Both the position numbers and the translations under genes were made by a program. Positions 18,258 through 28,045 of a stretch of DNA of 64,000 nucleotides are shown here, piece by piece. Source of the DNA: Centipeda artemidis DSM 19719 (GTDB lineage: Bacteria; Bacillota; Negativicutes; Selenomonadales; Selenomonadaceae); NCBI RefSeq assembly GCF_000426665.1, contig NZ_AUFU01000003.1, forward strand, positions 119,437 to 183,436. The letters run 5' to 3'. Every line of letters begins with the position of its first letter. Position 1 is the first letter of the stretch. A model generated the notes under the pieces. That model saw only the letters and a list, made by a program, of their open reading frames with translations. It ran no database searches and was not told the origin of the DNA.

Positions 18258-19607
18258 TTAGGGCAGTACCTGCCCGATATGCGTGAGCGTATCGAGCGCC
18301 GCTGTCCCGTGTGCGTTCAAAAAGTTCAGATCGGAGACGACAACACGCCTGATATAGCGCTTTGTACCGTCTTCGTAATAGCTGCTGATGTCGTGGATGA
18401 CCAGAGGTTCGCCCGCACGATCCATGCCAAGGTAGAACATGACATGCCCCGGGCGAAAGAGCAGCGTCCCCGGCGGCATCTCCCCCAGGTGCGCCCGGCG
18501 CTGCTCCGCGCCCCCCGTCATAGCGATCTGCCCGAGCGCGTGCTCCTGCACGTCGGCGTCGCGTGGGAGGAAGATCCCCATCGCACGGTAGATGTTCTGC
18601 ACATAGGAGGAGCAGTCCATCCCCCCCTGCAGGCCGCCCCAGCCGTACTTGGTGCCGAGTGGTGCAAAGGCGAGCTGTATGAGGTGATTGCGCGTCGGTG
18701 GAAGTGCTCCGCGATAAAGCCCCTGATGCGGCAGAGGTATATCCCGCACGATGAGATGCCCCGCGGTATCCCGCACGGGAATCAGTCCCCGCTCCGTCCC
18801 GCGTCCTGCGGGAATCCGCGCGCCAAGCTGATAGATCAGCGTGCCGTCCTCTGCGGGAAGGGCTAGTGACGCCGCCGTGACGGTAAAATATTCCTCCGGG
18901 TCGGCAAATCGGAGCCATGAACGCCGATCGGTGCGCGCGAGATGATCCATCCGCACCCAGCCAAGATAGTCCCGCGTCATGACGAATCCATGCGAGCCGT
19001 CCGCCGAGGTATGTAGGATCAGCACCGCCTCTCCGGGGTCGAGTACCGTTCCCTGCAGCGCATCATAATTCACATCGCCGGGTTCGCCGTACCACCCTTC
19101 CGCGGTTGGCAGGAGGCGGACGCCGGTACGCTGTGCCGCCACGGCATAGCGTACCTGTACAACAGCGGGAACAGCATCATAGGAACGATTTTCCCGTACG
19201 GCACGCCACTCCTCTGCATCAAGCATTTCCTTGCCCGCATAGAGCTCCGGCAGTGCAGGACCCCCAATATTCTGTGCCGCGGCGTCGATGTACGCGCGAA
19301 CCTGCGCGCCGGAGAGGGTCTCCGGAACTGCCGTTAGATCGTGCAGACTGTCCGTCGATGCGGCAATGCGCTGATTCAGCGCAGCGATCTCCACAGCGGA
19401 GAGCAGCGGCGTATCGCCGTCTGCACGCTCCCAATAGAGTGGATCTGCTGCGGCGCCCCCAATCGGCAGGGCAGCATTTGCTGATCCCGTGTCTCCAAAC
19501 ACCAAAATCCCCGCAATCCCCATACCGATGAGCAGTCGCACCGCATATTGCCGCGGGAAAAGCCCTCTACGTATGTGACACTTCAGGAGATTCCTGCCGC
19601 AGCTCAC
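18258..19607 (-). CDS. SH3/NlpC-P60 family cell-wall hydrolase
   Basis: 449 residues: an N-terminal hydrophobic signal segment (LLIGMGIAGILVFG, then SANA), an NlpC/P60 stabilising region, two SH3-like domains (about 130-300) and a C-terminal NlpC/P60 peptidase with catalytic Cys in GGMDCSSYVQNIY and His in RPGHVMFYLG. It probably cleaves peptide stems of peptidoglycan (gamma-D-Glu-diamino acid bonds in the family). The start is uncertain: the GTG at 19607 overlaps the upstream gene by 41 bases, and a later GTG (VRLLIGMG) would give a more normal signal peptide. Confidence 0.88.
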   Translation of the reverse strand: MSCGRNLLKCHIRRGLFPRQYAVRLLIGMGIAGILVFGDTGSANAALPIGGAAADPLYWERADGDTPLLSAVEIAALNQRIAASTDSLHDLTAVPETLSGAQVRAYIDAAAQNIGGPALPELYAGKEMLDAEEWRAVRENRSYDAVPAVVQVRYAVAAQRTGVRLLPTAEGWYGEPGDVNYDALQGTVLDPGEAVLILHTSADGSHGFVMTRDYLGWVRMDHLARTDRRSWLRFADPEEYFTVTAASLALPAEDGTLIYQLGARIPAGRGTERGLIPVRDTAGHLIVRDIPLPHQGLYRGALPPTRNHLIQLAFAPLGTKYGWGGLQGGMDCSSYVQNIYRAMGIFLPRDADVQEHALGQIAMTGGAEQRRAHLGEMPPGTLLFRPGHVMFYLGMDRAGEPLVIHDISSYYEDGTKRYIRRVVVSDLNFLNAHGTAALDTLTHIGQVLP

Positions 19608-20484
19608 TCAGCCCCCATGCGAAGAATGCCTTCATGCCGACAAATGCGAATTCGTTGTCCGAAACCGCCTCGCCAAACTCCTCCATCGTACCGATAGCAA
19701 AGGATCCGGCATGACGCCCCGGCGCACGACGCGGCAGGTCGCCGGCGAGCCCGCGTTCAAAGAATGCGGCGGTATCAATATTTGTTGCGCTGAGCTCCTT
19801 CAGGAAGCTGCGCGCCATCTTCATTTTACCGAGACGGTAGAAGAGCATGGCGAGCGGGAGGTACATCATTGCGACTCCCTCTTCATAGCGCTGATAGAGC
19901 TCAATCGCGGGGTCTCCATCCTCAATCGTTGCATAGATAAACATGAGACGATAGCGCCGTCCCAGATCATCATGCTCCGAAAGCCGCATCATCTCTTCGC
20001 ATTCCTTCGCCGCAAGGCGCAGCTTGCGTGCCTCGCACAGGGCATCGAGATAGGAGAGACGGAGGAACATATAGGGCTTAGTCGCGGTCAGAGACCAGAA
20101 TTTACCGATATTTTTCTCAGCAAAGAGCCCCTCCGCCCTCAGCCGTGCCGTCGCTGCACGCGCGAGATCCTCGTAAAGATGCACGCGGTCGTCCGCGTTC
20201 TTGGCGAGGTATTCGACCTCCATGCACGCCGCCGTGATGTTGTTCGGCTCCATGCGCAGGACGCGCTTGACGATGCGGTAGCGTTCCTCGCCTGTCTTTT
20301 TCCGCGCCCGGGCAATCAATTCGTCGGCAGTGATGCTGTTCACCTCGCGTGGCAGATTTGGATTCTCGCGCAGACGCCGACTGAGCTCGGAGACGATCTC
20401 CGTCATGCGTTCCACACTGATATTACCGCCTTCCGCCTTCACCTTTCGGCTCAGTTCCAGCTGCATCCATTCCTTGTCTGTCAT
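19567..20484 (-). CDS. TPR-like helical protein of unknown function
   Basis: 305 residues, predicted all-helical and soluble. The helices around 65-240 look like degenerate tetratricopeptide repeats (RYRIVKRVLRMEPNNITAAC; LAMLFYRLGKMKMARSFLKE), suggesting a protein-protein interaction role. No catalytic motif is visible. The ATG at 20484 follows GGAAGGT. It overlaps the NlpC/P60 gene, so the two are probably translated together. Confidence 0.7.
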   Translation of the reverse strand: MTDKEWMQLELSRKVKAEGGNISVERMTEIVSELSRRLRENPNLPREVNSITADELIARARKKTGEERYRIVKRVLRMEPNNITAACMEVEYLAKNADDRVHLYEDLARAATARLRAEGLFAEKNIGKFWSLTATKPYMFLRLSYLDALCEARKLRLAAKECEEMMRLSEHDDLGRRYRLMFIYATIEDGDPAIELYQRYEEGVAMMYLPLAMLFYRLGKMKMARSFLKELSATNIDTAAFFERGLAGDLPRRAPGRHAGSFAIGTMEEFGEAVSDNEFAFVGMKAFFAWGLSELRQESPEVSHT

Positions 20485-20551
20485 GCGGTCTACCTTCCTT
20501 CGCAGTATTCTTCCTCCGGTTATTATACCTTGTTTCTGCAGAAAAAGCTAT

Positions 20552-20587
20552 AAAAAAAGACGCCGCTCCAAAAAGCCCGGAGCAGCG
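20552..20587 (-). terminator. Rho-independent terminator
   Basis: On the minus strand CGCTGCTCC pairs with GGAGCGGCG (nine pairs, one G-U), followed by TCTTTTTTTA. It lies ten bases past the stop of the exported lysine-tailed protein. Confidence 0.85.
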
Positions 20588-20596
20588 TTCTATCCG

Positions 20597-21241
20597 CTAT
20601 TTTTTCTTATTTTTCTTGGCTTTTTTCTCCTTCTTCACGTGCTTTTCTCGGGTCTTTTCGTCACTCGCAACGGATTTTTCTTTTTTCGATGCGAGCGCCG
20701 CGCGATCTGCGTCGGATAAAATCCCGTGCGAGCGGTGAATCAGCTCTTCCTGATGCTCTGCCGCATACGCGATGATGACATCAAAGAATTTTTTTTCGAC
20801 GTCTTTATCCGAGAGAGAGGAGAGCTTGAACTCCTTCGTATTCTCCTCGCGGGAGAGCGTCCCCCAATTGCTGTCGAGATCCTCGTGTGCAGTGACATGA
20901 ACGACGCCTGCACGCAGGTCGATGAGGAGGTATTCCGCCGCACCCGTGAGGTCGCCGTAGCCTGAGAGCGGGAGCATCCGCCAGCGGCGCTTCGAGACGA
21001 CATCCTGTATCTGGATGTTGTCGTAGATGCGCAGGGTCGGTACGACGAGCTTTGTGAGATCAATATAGCCGTGCGCGTCCGCAGCGTACTGGATCTGCTC
21101 CTTGTTGAAATAATATCCCTGCCTTGCGGTGGACTGCACCCACTGATAGATGTTCTTGGGGATTTCCTCCGCTGCTGCGGGGCGGACACCCATGAGAAAA
21201 ACGGCGCCCGCAACGAGTGCCGCACCCCATATTTTTTGCAC
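20597..21241 (-). CDS. Exported protein with lysine-rich C-terminus, unknown function
   Basis: 214 residues with a signal peptide (MQKIWGAALVAGAVFLMGV, cleavage near AAA-EE). The body contains a beta-rich stretch (YLLIDLRAGVVHVTAHED). The C-terminus is strongly basic (EKHVKKEKKAKKNKKK), which could bind acidic wall polymers or membrane. The start is a GTG behind AGGAGCG. A Fur-box-like sequence covers the presumed promoter, so iron control is plausible. I do not recognise the family. Confidence 0.72.
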   Translation of the reverse strand: MQKIWGAALVAGAVFLMGVRPAAAEEIPKNIYQWVQSTARQGYYFNKEQIQYAADAHGYIDLTKLVVPTLRIYDNIQIQDVVSKRRWRMLPLSGYGDLTGAAEYLLIDLRAGVVHVTAHEDLDSNWGTLSREENTKEFKLSSLSDKDVEKKFFDVIIAYAAEHQEELIHRSHGILSDADRAALASKKEKSVASDEKTREKHVKKEKKAKKNKKK

Positions 21242-21253
21242 GCAAATCGCTCC

Positions 21254-21274
21254 TATCGAATCATTATCATTTTC
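21254..21274 (-). promoter_or_regulatory. Fur-box-like operator upstream of an exported protein
   Basis: On the minus strand GAAAATGATAATGATTC matches most positions of the Fur consensus GATAATGATAATCATTATC. It lies 13-33 bases before the GTG start and overlaps AT-rich sequence that could be the -10 element. Confidence 0.5.
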
Positions 21275-21333
21275 TATATGATATGGGAAAAAGCTGAATT
21301 TTTACTGAACACACGCGACTGCGCCGCAAAAAG

Positions 21334-22272
21334 TCAAATGCTCCAGTCGTCCGCGGCGTTGTCGAGACTGTCGAGTTCGTACGGTGTCCCCTGATAGACG
21401 TAGTAGTTCAGCCAGTTCGCAAAGAGCAGATGCGCGACGCTTCGCCAGCGCACAACGGGCAACCGGTTCGGGTCATCGTCCGGATAGTAGTTCAGCGGAA
21501 TATCCGGAGTCATACCCGCTGCGAGATCGCGGTCATACTCTGCCTTCAGCGTCAGCGGATCATACTCGGCATGCCCGGTGATGAAGAACTGGCGGCGGCG
21601 CAGATTCGCGATGATGTAGACGCCCGCATCGCCCTCCGAGAGGATTGTCAGCTCCGGGATGCGTTCAATGTCCTCTCTGCGCGTCTCGGTGTGCCGCGAG
21701 TGCGGCACATAAAAGGCGTCATCGAATCCGCGCAGGAGGCTCTCATGCTGCACGCAGATCCGGTGCTCGTAGACACCGAAGATCTTTTTATCCATCCAGT
21801 ATTTCGGGATGCCATAATGATAGTACAGCCCCGCCTGTGCTCCCCAGCAGATGTGAAAGGTGGAGTAGGCATGTTTGCGACTCCACTGCATGATTTCTGC
21901 TACCTCGTCCCAGTACGCGATGCGCTCGAACTCCATCTGCTCGACGGGTGCCCCCGTAATGATGAACCCGTCGTATTTTTTATGCCGCACCTCGGCGAAT
22001 GTGCCGTAGAACTCTGTAAGATAGTCGCGCGAGGTGTGTGAAGGGATATAGGACTCCGTATAGATGAAGTCGACCTCAACCTGCAGCGGTGTATTGCCAA
22101 GGAGCCGCAGAAGCTGTGTCTCCGTCACGTCCTTGATGGGCATGAGGTTCAGAATGAGGATCCGCAGAGGGCGGATGTCCTGACTGTATGCACGCGCGGC
22201 GTTCATGACGAAGATATTCTCGCCCTCAAGCACGTTTGTCGCAGGTAAATTATTCGGTATCTTAATCGGCAT
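21334..22272 (-). CDS. metA: Homoserine O-acyltransferase MetA
   Basis: 312 residues, the family length. It transfers an acyl group (succinyl or acetyl) to homoserine, the first committed step of methionine synthesis. The nucleophile lies in [16 protein letters not shown], and the conserved His and Glu in FITGHAEYD and YEHRI are visible. MetA proteins of Firmicutes are often acetyl-specific; the residue after the catalytic Cys region would need alignment to decide. N-terminus [11 protein letters not shown] is typical. Confidence 0.95.
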   Translation of the reverse strand: MPIKIPNNLPATNVLEGENIFVMNAARAYSQDIRPLRILILNLMPIKDVTETQLLRLLGNTPLQVEVDFIYTESYIPSHTSRDYLTEFYGTFAEVRHKKYDGFIITGAPVEQMEFERIAYWDEVAEIMQWSRKHAYSTFHICWGAQAGLYYHYGIPKYWMDKKIFGVYEHRICVQHESLLRGFDDAFYVPHSRHTETRREDIERIPELTILSEGDAGVYIIANLRRRQFFITGHAEYDPLTLKAEYDRDLAAGMTPDIPLNYYPDDDPNRLPVVRWRSVAHLLFANWLNYYVYQGTPYELDSLDNAADDWSI

Positions 22273-22310
22273 ACTGCAATCGTTTCCCTTTCCCGTGTTG
22301 TGGGCGCGCG

Positions 22311-23195
22311 TTAATCAATACGATAGCGGTTCACCCACGTGCTGTACCCGTCGGCAAATGCACGCAGGCGCATGAGTCCACGCTCCTCGGGCGTGCTCTT
22401 TGCAATCATGCGGTAGGCTCCCTCATAGGCGTCGTCGAGCTCCTGCCACCCTTCGCCGGGCGACCAGAAACGACCGCTGATGATACGCTCCGTTCCCTGC
22501 GGCAGATTCACCGCACGCTTGTCAAATTTGATCTCGATGATATTCCCCTGTTTGTCCTCCACCTCTGTCCATGCCCAAAAGATAAGGTTGTCCTTCTCGC
22601 GGCGCATGGTCGACATGTCCGCCGTCACGTGGGTCTTGATCCCCGCAGCATTTTCGTCCGACCAGAGTGTGATCCAGCGGTCGTCCGCACGCATCCGGTC
22701 AAGCTCGCCCTGCCGGAACACGGTGTCGATGATGGCGGCGTAGAACTCCTCGTCAAACTGCTGGGAGTTCATCTCCTTTTCCCTGCCCTCACCTTTCGAC
22801 CACAGGACGTTGCCCGCGGCATCGTAGAACGTCTCGCTGATGTACTGCAGGATGCGGTTCTGCGGGTAGACACGCACGCGTGCGACGGCGTAAGAGAGTT
22901 TACCCGGATCCTTGATCACATGCGCGATATTGTAGTTGCGGATCGTCTCCTCTGCCCCCGCGTAGCTGAACGAGGTCTTGATCTCCGCCTCGATCTCGGT
23001 TGCGACCGCAGTCTTGGAGCGTTTCTTCGTCACACTCGCGACGGTGCGTACCGAGGCGGGTGCGTAAAACTTCGAATATTTATCGTTCGAACTGAGCCAT
23101 ATCCACGGATCTTTGTCCGCGGCAAGCGCGGCGGGACTCTGCATGAAAAGAACGAAAACTGCCGCGAGCAACCCGAGCAAATAGTTTGTCCTCAT
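22311..23195 (-). CDS. Exported protein of unknown function
   Basis: 294 residues with a signal peptide ([18 protein letters not shown], cleavage near ALA-AD). The mature part begins [19 protein letters not shown] and contains two similar beta-rich segments ([20 protein letters not shown] and [19 protein letters not shown]). These resemble the repeated surface-adhesin-like 'lifetime of the substrate' domains seen in exported Negativicute proteins, but I cannot name the family. The ATG at 23195 has AGGAG at eight-base spacing. Confidence 0.7.
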   Translation of the reverse strand: MRTNYLLGLLAAVFVLFMQSPAALAADKDPWIWLSSNDKYSKFYAPASVRTVASVTKKRSKTAVATEIEAEIKTSFSYAGAEETIRNYNIAHVIKDPGKLSYAVARVRVYPQNRILQYISETFYDAAGNVLWSKGEGREKEMNSQQFDEEFYAAIIDTVFRQGELDRMRADDRWITLWSDENAAGIKTHVTADMSTMRREKDNLIFWAWTEVEDKQGNIIEIKFDKRAVNLPQGTERIISGRFWSPGEGWQELDDAYEGAYRMIAKSTPEERGLMRLRAFADGYSTWVNRYRID

Positions 23196-23224
23196 GTTCA
23201 TAACTCCTCTCTGCACAGAAAAAT

Positions 23225-24076
23225 CTATACGAGCGGCACAAGCTCCCTCCCGCGCGCGCCTGTAAAACGAATCTGATCGGTATAGCCAAAGGAGCGTGCA
23301 TACTGCACGGCCTCCTCGTTGTAACGCCCGCAGTCGGCGGGCTGATGCGCATCCGACGTCGTGATGACGGGCAGATCATATGCCCGCGCCGCGCGCATAA
23401 AATCCGGATACGGGGAAAATTCCTGCACCGGATAACGATAGTACGTCCCCGTGTTCAGGTCGACAATCATATCAGCCCTGCGCATTGCCTCCGCTGCGCG
23501 CATGAGGTACGGCGTCACGTCGAAGTCCGGAAAATGTTTGTAAAGCCTGATGTTGAACGGATGCCCGAGTGCATCGTAGAGCCCCGCCGCCGCGAGATGC
23601 TCCACTTCGACCGTATACTGTTCGTAAATGTCCCGAAGGTCGTGACGCGGCCACTCCTCGACAAGAGCCCCCGTATCATACGCCCACCCGCCAAGGAAAT
23701 GCACCGATCCGATGATATAATCGAACGGATAGGCGCGAAGGATCTTTGCGACCACTTCTTGATTTTGAAAATTGCAGACCTCGATGCCCGCGAGCACCCT
23801 GTGTTTCTTCTTTAATTTCTCGATGAAGGAAAAATATTCGTCAAGTGTATATTTGAACTTATTCGTCCGCAGCCATTTTTTCTGAAAGCTGCCGACGAAG
23901 CTGTCATCTAAGATAAGGTCGTCGTAGTAAAGCTGCTCGAACTCGGGAAAGGTATGTGAGTGCTCGGAGAACCCGATCTCTGCGATGCTGCGCTCCGCCG
24001 CTGCTTGGAAGAATCCCTCCGCATAGTCCTCGTCGTAGGAGCCGTATTCGAGATGCATATGGTAGTCAAATCGCAT
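23225..24076 (-). CDS. PHP-domain histidinol-phosphatase-type phosphoesterase
   Basis: 283 residues of the PHP family. Metal-binding motifs: DYHMHLEYGSYDED at the start, GFSEHSHTF, GIEVCNF, GSVHFLGGW and the C-terminal TTSDAHQPAD. The closest pattern is the HisK-type histidinol phosphatase, but PHP enzymes are varied and no his genes are nearby, so the substrate is uncertain. It lies nine bases after the HAD phosphatase gene, probably in one transcript. Confidence 0.85.
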   Translation of the reverse strand: MRFDYHMHLEYGSYDEDYAEGFFQAAAERSIAEIGFSEHSHTFPEFEQLYYDDLILDDSFVGSFQKKWLRTNKFKYTLDEYFSFIEKLKKKHRVLAGIEVCNFQNQEVVAKILRAYPFDYIIGSVHFLGGWAYDTGALVEEWPRHDLRDIYEQYTVEVEHLAAAGLYDALGHPFNIRLYKHFPDFDVTPYLMRAAEAMRRADMIVDLNTGTYYRYPVQEFSPYPDFMRAARAYDLPVITTSDAHQPADCGRYNEEAVQYARSFGYTDQIRFTGARGRELVPLV

Positions 24077-24084
24077 GGCACACC

Positions 24085-24891
24085 TCAGTCGTAGTCGCCC
24101 GCGAGAATGCGCTCACAGATCGCCGTCACACCGTGCGCGCTGTTGCTCGGTGCGGTATAACGAGCACGCTCTTTCACAGAGGGCAGCGCGTTCTCCATCG
24201 CAAAGCTGTGCGTCACAGCGTCCATCAGCTCGAGATCATTCTCATAGTCGCCGAACGCCGCGCACTCTTCGGGAGCAATGCCGAGCGCCTCTTGGATGTG
24301 CCGCGCCGCCGCGCCCTTACTGACGCCGCGATTGTAGAGATCGACCCACTCACGGCTCGAAAGCGAGACTTGAAGTCTCCCTTCGTAGGCAAGCATCTGT
24401 GGGAGGATCGTCGTCTCAGCGTTTCCCGTGAGGTCGCAAAAGGACATTTTGATGGGCTCATCATCCACTGCTGCAAAAGACTCGACGAACTCTGCCTTTG
24501 TGACGAATTGATTGAGATGCGTACAAAAGGACGGCACCGCTTCTTTTCTCAGCACATAACCATGTTTTTTCCCGCATAACACAGAGTACGCCGCAGGGTT
24601 TTCCACCCCTGTCTGCAAAACGCTGAGTGCAAGCGTGCGCTCCACGGAGCTCGCAAAGAGCTCCCGACCGCCGCGGTCAACGACCATCGTCCCGTTCTCC
24701 GCGACGAAGATCATCTCCTCCTGCCACGGTGCAAACGTCCGGCGCAGCGACGCATACTGCCGCCCCGAGGCGGGCGCAAAGATGATGCCGCGCTCCCGCA
24801 GCCGCAGGTACAGATCGCCGAACTCCTCCGGCAGCCGCCCGTTCTCGTCCAGCAGCGTCCCGTCCATATCCGAAAAGATCAGCCGTATCAT
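24085..24891 (-). CDS. HAD superfamily phosphatase, Cof type
   Basis: 268 residues. HAD motif I is FSDMDGTLLDE, motif II lies around FAPASGRQ, motif III is a lysine near GVSKGAAARH, and motif IV is AFGDYENDLELM. The C2-type cap domain assigns it to the Cof/YkrA group, which dephosphorylates sugar phosphates or flavin and vitamin precursors. Transcribed from a near-consensus promoter upstream, together with the PHP gene. Confidence 0.9.
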   Translation of the reverse strand: MIRLIFSDMDGTLLDENGRLPEEFGDLYLRLRERGIIFAPASGRQYASLRRTFAPWQEEMIFVAENGTMVVDRGGRELFASSVERTLALSVLQTGVENPAAYSVLCGKKHGYVLRKEAVPSFCTHLNQFVTKAEFVESFAAVDDEPIKMSFCDLTGNAETTILPQMLAYEGRLQVSLSSREWVDLYNRGVSKGAAARHIQEALGIAPEECAAFGDYENDLELMDAVTHSFAMENALPSVKERARYTAPSNSAHGVTAICERILAGDYD

Positions 24892-24924
24892 CGCCTCGCC
24901 CCTTTTCTTGTATACAATGTGCCT

Positions 24925-24953
24925 ATTATAACAAACATTTAGATTGCAATCAA
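24925..24953 (-). promoter_or_regulatory. Promoter of the HAD-PHP transcript
   Basis: TTGATT - 17 bp - TATAAT on the minus strand, about 30 bases before the HAD start. Confidence 0.75.
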
Positions 24954-25041
24954 TTAAGAGGTGTTAAGAGTCATAGGAGTTTTGTTGTGTAACAATAGAT
25001 GTGAGACCAAGGAGGTATACAAAAGCGACCCATTCTCTCAC

Positions 25042-25069
25042 AATAAAAAAGCCCCGCAAACGCGGGACT
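25042..25069 (-). terminator. Rho-independent terminator after rubredoxin
   Basis: Minus strand GTCCCGC-GTTT-GCGGGGC followed by TTTTTTATT, 25 bases past the rubredoxin stop. Confidence 0.88.
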
Positions 25070-25093
25070 CGTTTTGTGTGTACCGTCCGAAAT

Positions 25094-25255
25094 TCACTCC
25101 TGCTGCTCAAACAGTGTCTTATCCACGCCGCAGAGCGGGCAGACAAAATCCTCAGGCAAATCTTCAAACGCCACACCTGCGGCGAGATCGTAGTCGGGAT
25201 CTCCGGCAGCCTCGTCATAGATCCAGCCGCAAACCGTACAAACCCATGTCTTCAT
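25094..25255 (-). CDS. Rubredoxin
   Basis: 53 residues. Two CxxC motifs (CTVCGWIYD and CPLCGVDK) bind one iron atom, and the conserved aromatic core is present. It is a small electron carrier used in anaerobes for oxygen and peroxide detoxification or for fatty-acid and alkane redox partners. The start at 25255 (MKTWVC) follows AGGAGGG. Single-gene transcript. Confidence 0.96.
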   Translation of the reverse strand: MKTWVCTVCGWIYDEAAGDPDYDLAAGVAFEDLPEDFVCPLCGVDKTLFEQQE

Positions 25256-25394
25256 TGAAAACCCTCCTATATAAATATAATACACAGTCGTAAATATGTG
25301 ATACGGGATATAAAACTCATATAGAGTTATTATCCAATAACAATTATTATATTACAACATTTTTCCGGTTTTGACTAGAGGGTAAGAAGATTTT

Positions 25395-26162
25395 TTACGA
25401 AATTTTTTCGCTGCGGTATTCCGTCGGTTTGAGACCTGTATGTTTTTGAAAGATCTTGCTGAAATAACGCGTGTCCTGATAGCCGCACGCCGCGGCGATA
25501 ACGTAGATCTTCTCGTCGCTCTCGCGCAGCATTTCCCCCGCGCGGTGCAGGCGGCACTCCGTGAGATACGCGCTGAAGGACGTGCCGCAGCGCGCAAAGA
25601 GTTTGTGCAGATAGCTGACGCTGATGCCGAGCTCCTCGGCGACCTCGCGCACCGTGATGGAGTGCTCCATATGCTCCTCCATGTAACGGACGGCATGGAG
25701 CAGATAACCACGCACGGGTTCCTCCTGCGGGATACGGATGGTCGGCCGGCCGTCCCTCTCCTCCTGCGTCTCCTCCGCACGGGCGCGGCGCCGATAGATG
25801 CGCTCCGCCCCCTCTTTCATGGCGGCGGCAAGTTCCTCGTCGTCAAGCGGTTTGAGCAGATAGGCGCAAACGCCGAGCGCGATCGCCTGCTGCGCAAACT
25901 CGAACTCTCCATAGCCCGAGAGAATGATGTACTCCGCGTCGATCTCCCCCCGCAGCTGCTCGATGACCTCAAGTCCCGAGATCCCCGGCATTTTGATATC
26001 CACAATGAGGACGTCGGGGCGCAGGCGGCGCGCGAGGAGAATCCCCTCCATGCCGCTGCCGGTATCGCCGACGACCTCTGCGTCAAAGTCCGTCCACGGC
26101 GTCATGCGCACAATGCCCTGCCGCTGCAGCGGCTCGTCGTCAATGATGAGTACCTTAATCAT
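25395..26162 (-). CDS. Response regulator, YesN type (REC + AraC HTH)
   Basis: 255 residues: receiver domain (about 1-120; acidic pocket IIDDEP, phospho-acceptor in LIVDIKMPG, Lys in YLLKPLDD) and a C-terminal pair of AraC-type helix-turn-helix motifs (EVAEELGISVSYLHKLFARC; GYQDTRYFSKIFQKHTGL). It is the DNA-binding output of the sensor kinase encoded just upstream, with which it overlaps by eight bases. The likely target is the binding-protein gene further upstream. Confidence 0.93.
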   Translation of the reverse strand: MIKVLIIDDEPLQRQGIVRMTPWTDFDAEVVGDTGSGMEGILLARRLRPDVLIVDIKMPGISGLEVIEQLRGEIDAEYIILSGYGEFEFAQQAIALGVCAYLLKPLDDEELAAAMKEGAERIYRRRARAEETQEERDGRPTIRIPQEEPVRGYLLHAVRYMEEHMEHSITVREVAEELGISVSYLHKLFARCGTSFSAYLTECRLHRAGEMLRESDEKIYVIAAACGYQDTRYFSKIFQKHTGLKPTEYRSEKIS

Positions 26163-27858
26163 AATGGGGAGCCTCCTCCCATGCTTTCAAGGTCAACACG
26201 ACTTCGGTGCCCTCTCCTTCCTCGCTGTGAAGTTCAATGCCGCAGTGCGCATCGCCGTTGAGCGCGGCACGCATGTGCACATTGTAGAGGCCGAAATGAT
26301 TGTCATCCCTGTGCCGCATGATCTCCCGGCACCGATCGGGCGAGATTCCCTGCCCGTTATCCGCGACGCGAAAGACCAAATAACCTCCTGTCCTCCCCCC
26401 GACAATCGTAATGCTGCCGCCGCGCTCAAGCCCTTCGAGTCCGTGCCGGATCGCGTTCTCAACGAGCGGCTGCAAAATGAGCTTCGGCACATAGCATTTA
26501 TAGATCTCGGAATCCACGCGCACCGTGACGTTCAGACGTCCCTCAAAGCGCCGCTGCTGAATCTTTAGATAGGTGCGCAGAAACATGAGCTCGTCCGCCA
26601 CCGTGACGAACTCCTTCATACTGACGGAAGCGCGCAGGAGTTTCCCAAGCTGCACTGCGGTGTCGGCGGCTCCCTCGCTGTCGCCGAGCTTTGCGCTCCA
26701 CTTAATGAGATTGAGAGTATTGTAGATAAAATGCGGACGCATCATCTCCGTCAGCGATTTGACCTGCGCGATGCGCAGCGTGCGCTCGCGCGCGCGGTTC
26801 TCCGCAAGGAGCGTCCGCACATGTTCGATGAGCCCGTTAAAGGTGAGCGCGAGCTCGCCGATCTCGTCGCCGCGCCGGATGTCGACCTGCACGGAGAAAT
26901 CGTCCTCATGCCGCACGCGGCGCATTGCGGTTGCGAGCGTATGCAGCGGCTGCCAGAGTCTGCGGCTCAGGCGGTAGGACAGATACGCCGTGATACAGAG
27001 GGCAACGGCGTCCACGATGACGATGAGACGGAGCAAATAGTCGAGCGGTGCAGGATCATTGTACTGTCGCAGGTAGATCTGAAACGAGGTCTCCTGCGAC
27101 GTATGCATATAGTCGCGCACGGAGGAGTTCGCCGTCTCCTGCGCCTCGCTTAAGGAGCGCAGCGGCGAAAAGCCCTCGCTGCGGTAGTCCTGCATATTCA
27201 GCATGACATATTGGTAGCGATCCGTTAAAATGATATGCCCTTCGCGCCCCTCCTGTACGCGCTGGATGAGCGGCACGAGTGCTTCCCGCTTGATGTCGAT
27301 GACGGCAAAGCCGAGCAGTTCGTCTCCCCGGCGAATCGCACGCGCGAGCGAAAAAACCACCTCGCTGCGGTCGGCGGCATATTTATCCGCCGCCGATTCC
27401 ACCCAATCGTGCGACCGCGCCGCCTGACCGAGAAGCCCCCAGCCGAGATTTTCCGGCAGAGCGTAGGCACGCGGCACATCGTCCGTCGCAATGACCTGCC
27501 GTCCGTCGGCGGAAAGCAGATAGAGGGCGGCTTCCCCCGCATGACCAGCGAGGATCGCATAGAGACTGCCGTAGATCTCCTCCACATTCTCCCGCGACCC
27601 GCGCAGGAAGGCGACGGTCTCGCCACCCACGAGCAGCGGATTCATCAGGCGTTCGTAATTGCTCACGAGCGTATCGATCTCGCGCGAGATGCGCTGCACC
27701 TCCGCGCGTCCGCTCTTCGCCTGCATATTCTCATATACCTCGCCCGCCGCGTAGAGGATCATCGCCGAGGCAAGAAGGAGCGGCAGGAGTCCGCCGAGCA
27801 TCAGATAGACGAGCAGTTGTTTCCGGTAACTGAACCGGGGCGATTTTATAACACGCAT
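26155..27858 (-). CDS. Sensor histidine kinase, YesM type
   Basis: 567 residues: a transmembrane helix near 15-35, a large extracytoplasmic sensor region (about 40-275), a second helix (LIVIVDAVALCITAYLSY), a HAMP domain (about 300-355), then His_kinase (phospho-His in LTEMMRPHFIYNTLNLIKW) and HATPase_c (NAIRHGLEG, DNGQGI). YesM/YesN pairs sense sugars or other small molecules and control nearby uptake genes. The start at 27858 (MRVIKSPRF) follows AGAAGGATAG. Confidence 0.93.
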   Translation of the reverse strand: MRVIKSPRFSYRKQLLVYLMLGGLLPLLLASAMILYAAGEVYENMQAKSGRAEVQRISREIDTLVSNYERLMNPLLVGGETVAFLRGSRENVEEIYGSLYAILAGHAGEAALYLLSADGRQVIATDDVPRAYALPENLGWGLLGQAARSHDWVESAADKYAADRSEVVFSLARAIRRGDELLGFAVIDIKREALVPLIQRVQEGREGHIILTDRYQYVMLNMQDYRSEGFSPLRSLSEAQETANSSVRDYMHTSQETSFQIYLRQYNDPAPLDYLLRLIVIVDAVALCITAYLSYRLSRRLWQPLHTLATAMRRVRHEDDFSVQVDIRRGDEIGELALTFNGLIEHVRTLLAENRARERTLRIAQVKSLTEMMRPHFIYNTLNLIKWSAKLGDSEGAADTAVQLGKLLRASVSMKEFVTVADELMFLRTYLKIQQRRFEGRLNVTVRVDSEIYKCYVPKLILQPLVENAIRHGLEGLERGGSITIVGGRTGGYLVFRVADNGQGISPDRCREIMRHRDDNHFGLYNVHMRAALNGDAHCGIELHSEEGEGTEVVLTLKAWEEAPHYD

Positions 27859-27972
27859 AGTTCTATCCTTCTGCACACGGGCAACGAATACGAAAAGAAT
27901 CGCATTCAATGTCTTAACATACAGAATAAAGATAAACTAGGATAATGTCAAGTGTAAATTGCCGTGAAATTG

Positions 27973-27998
27973 GAAAAACCGCCACAAAATGTGACGGT
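27973..27998 (-). terminator. Rho-independent terminator after the binding-protein gene
   Basis: Minus strand ACCGTCAC-ATTTT-GTGGCGGT (one G-U) followed by TTTTTCC. It separates the binding-protein gene from the kinase-regulator pair. Confidence 0.8.
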
Positions 27999-28045
27999 CT
28001 TGGAAGGGGAAAATATGGGAATGGGGGGATGGGGGAAATGGGGAT

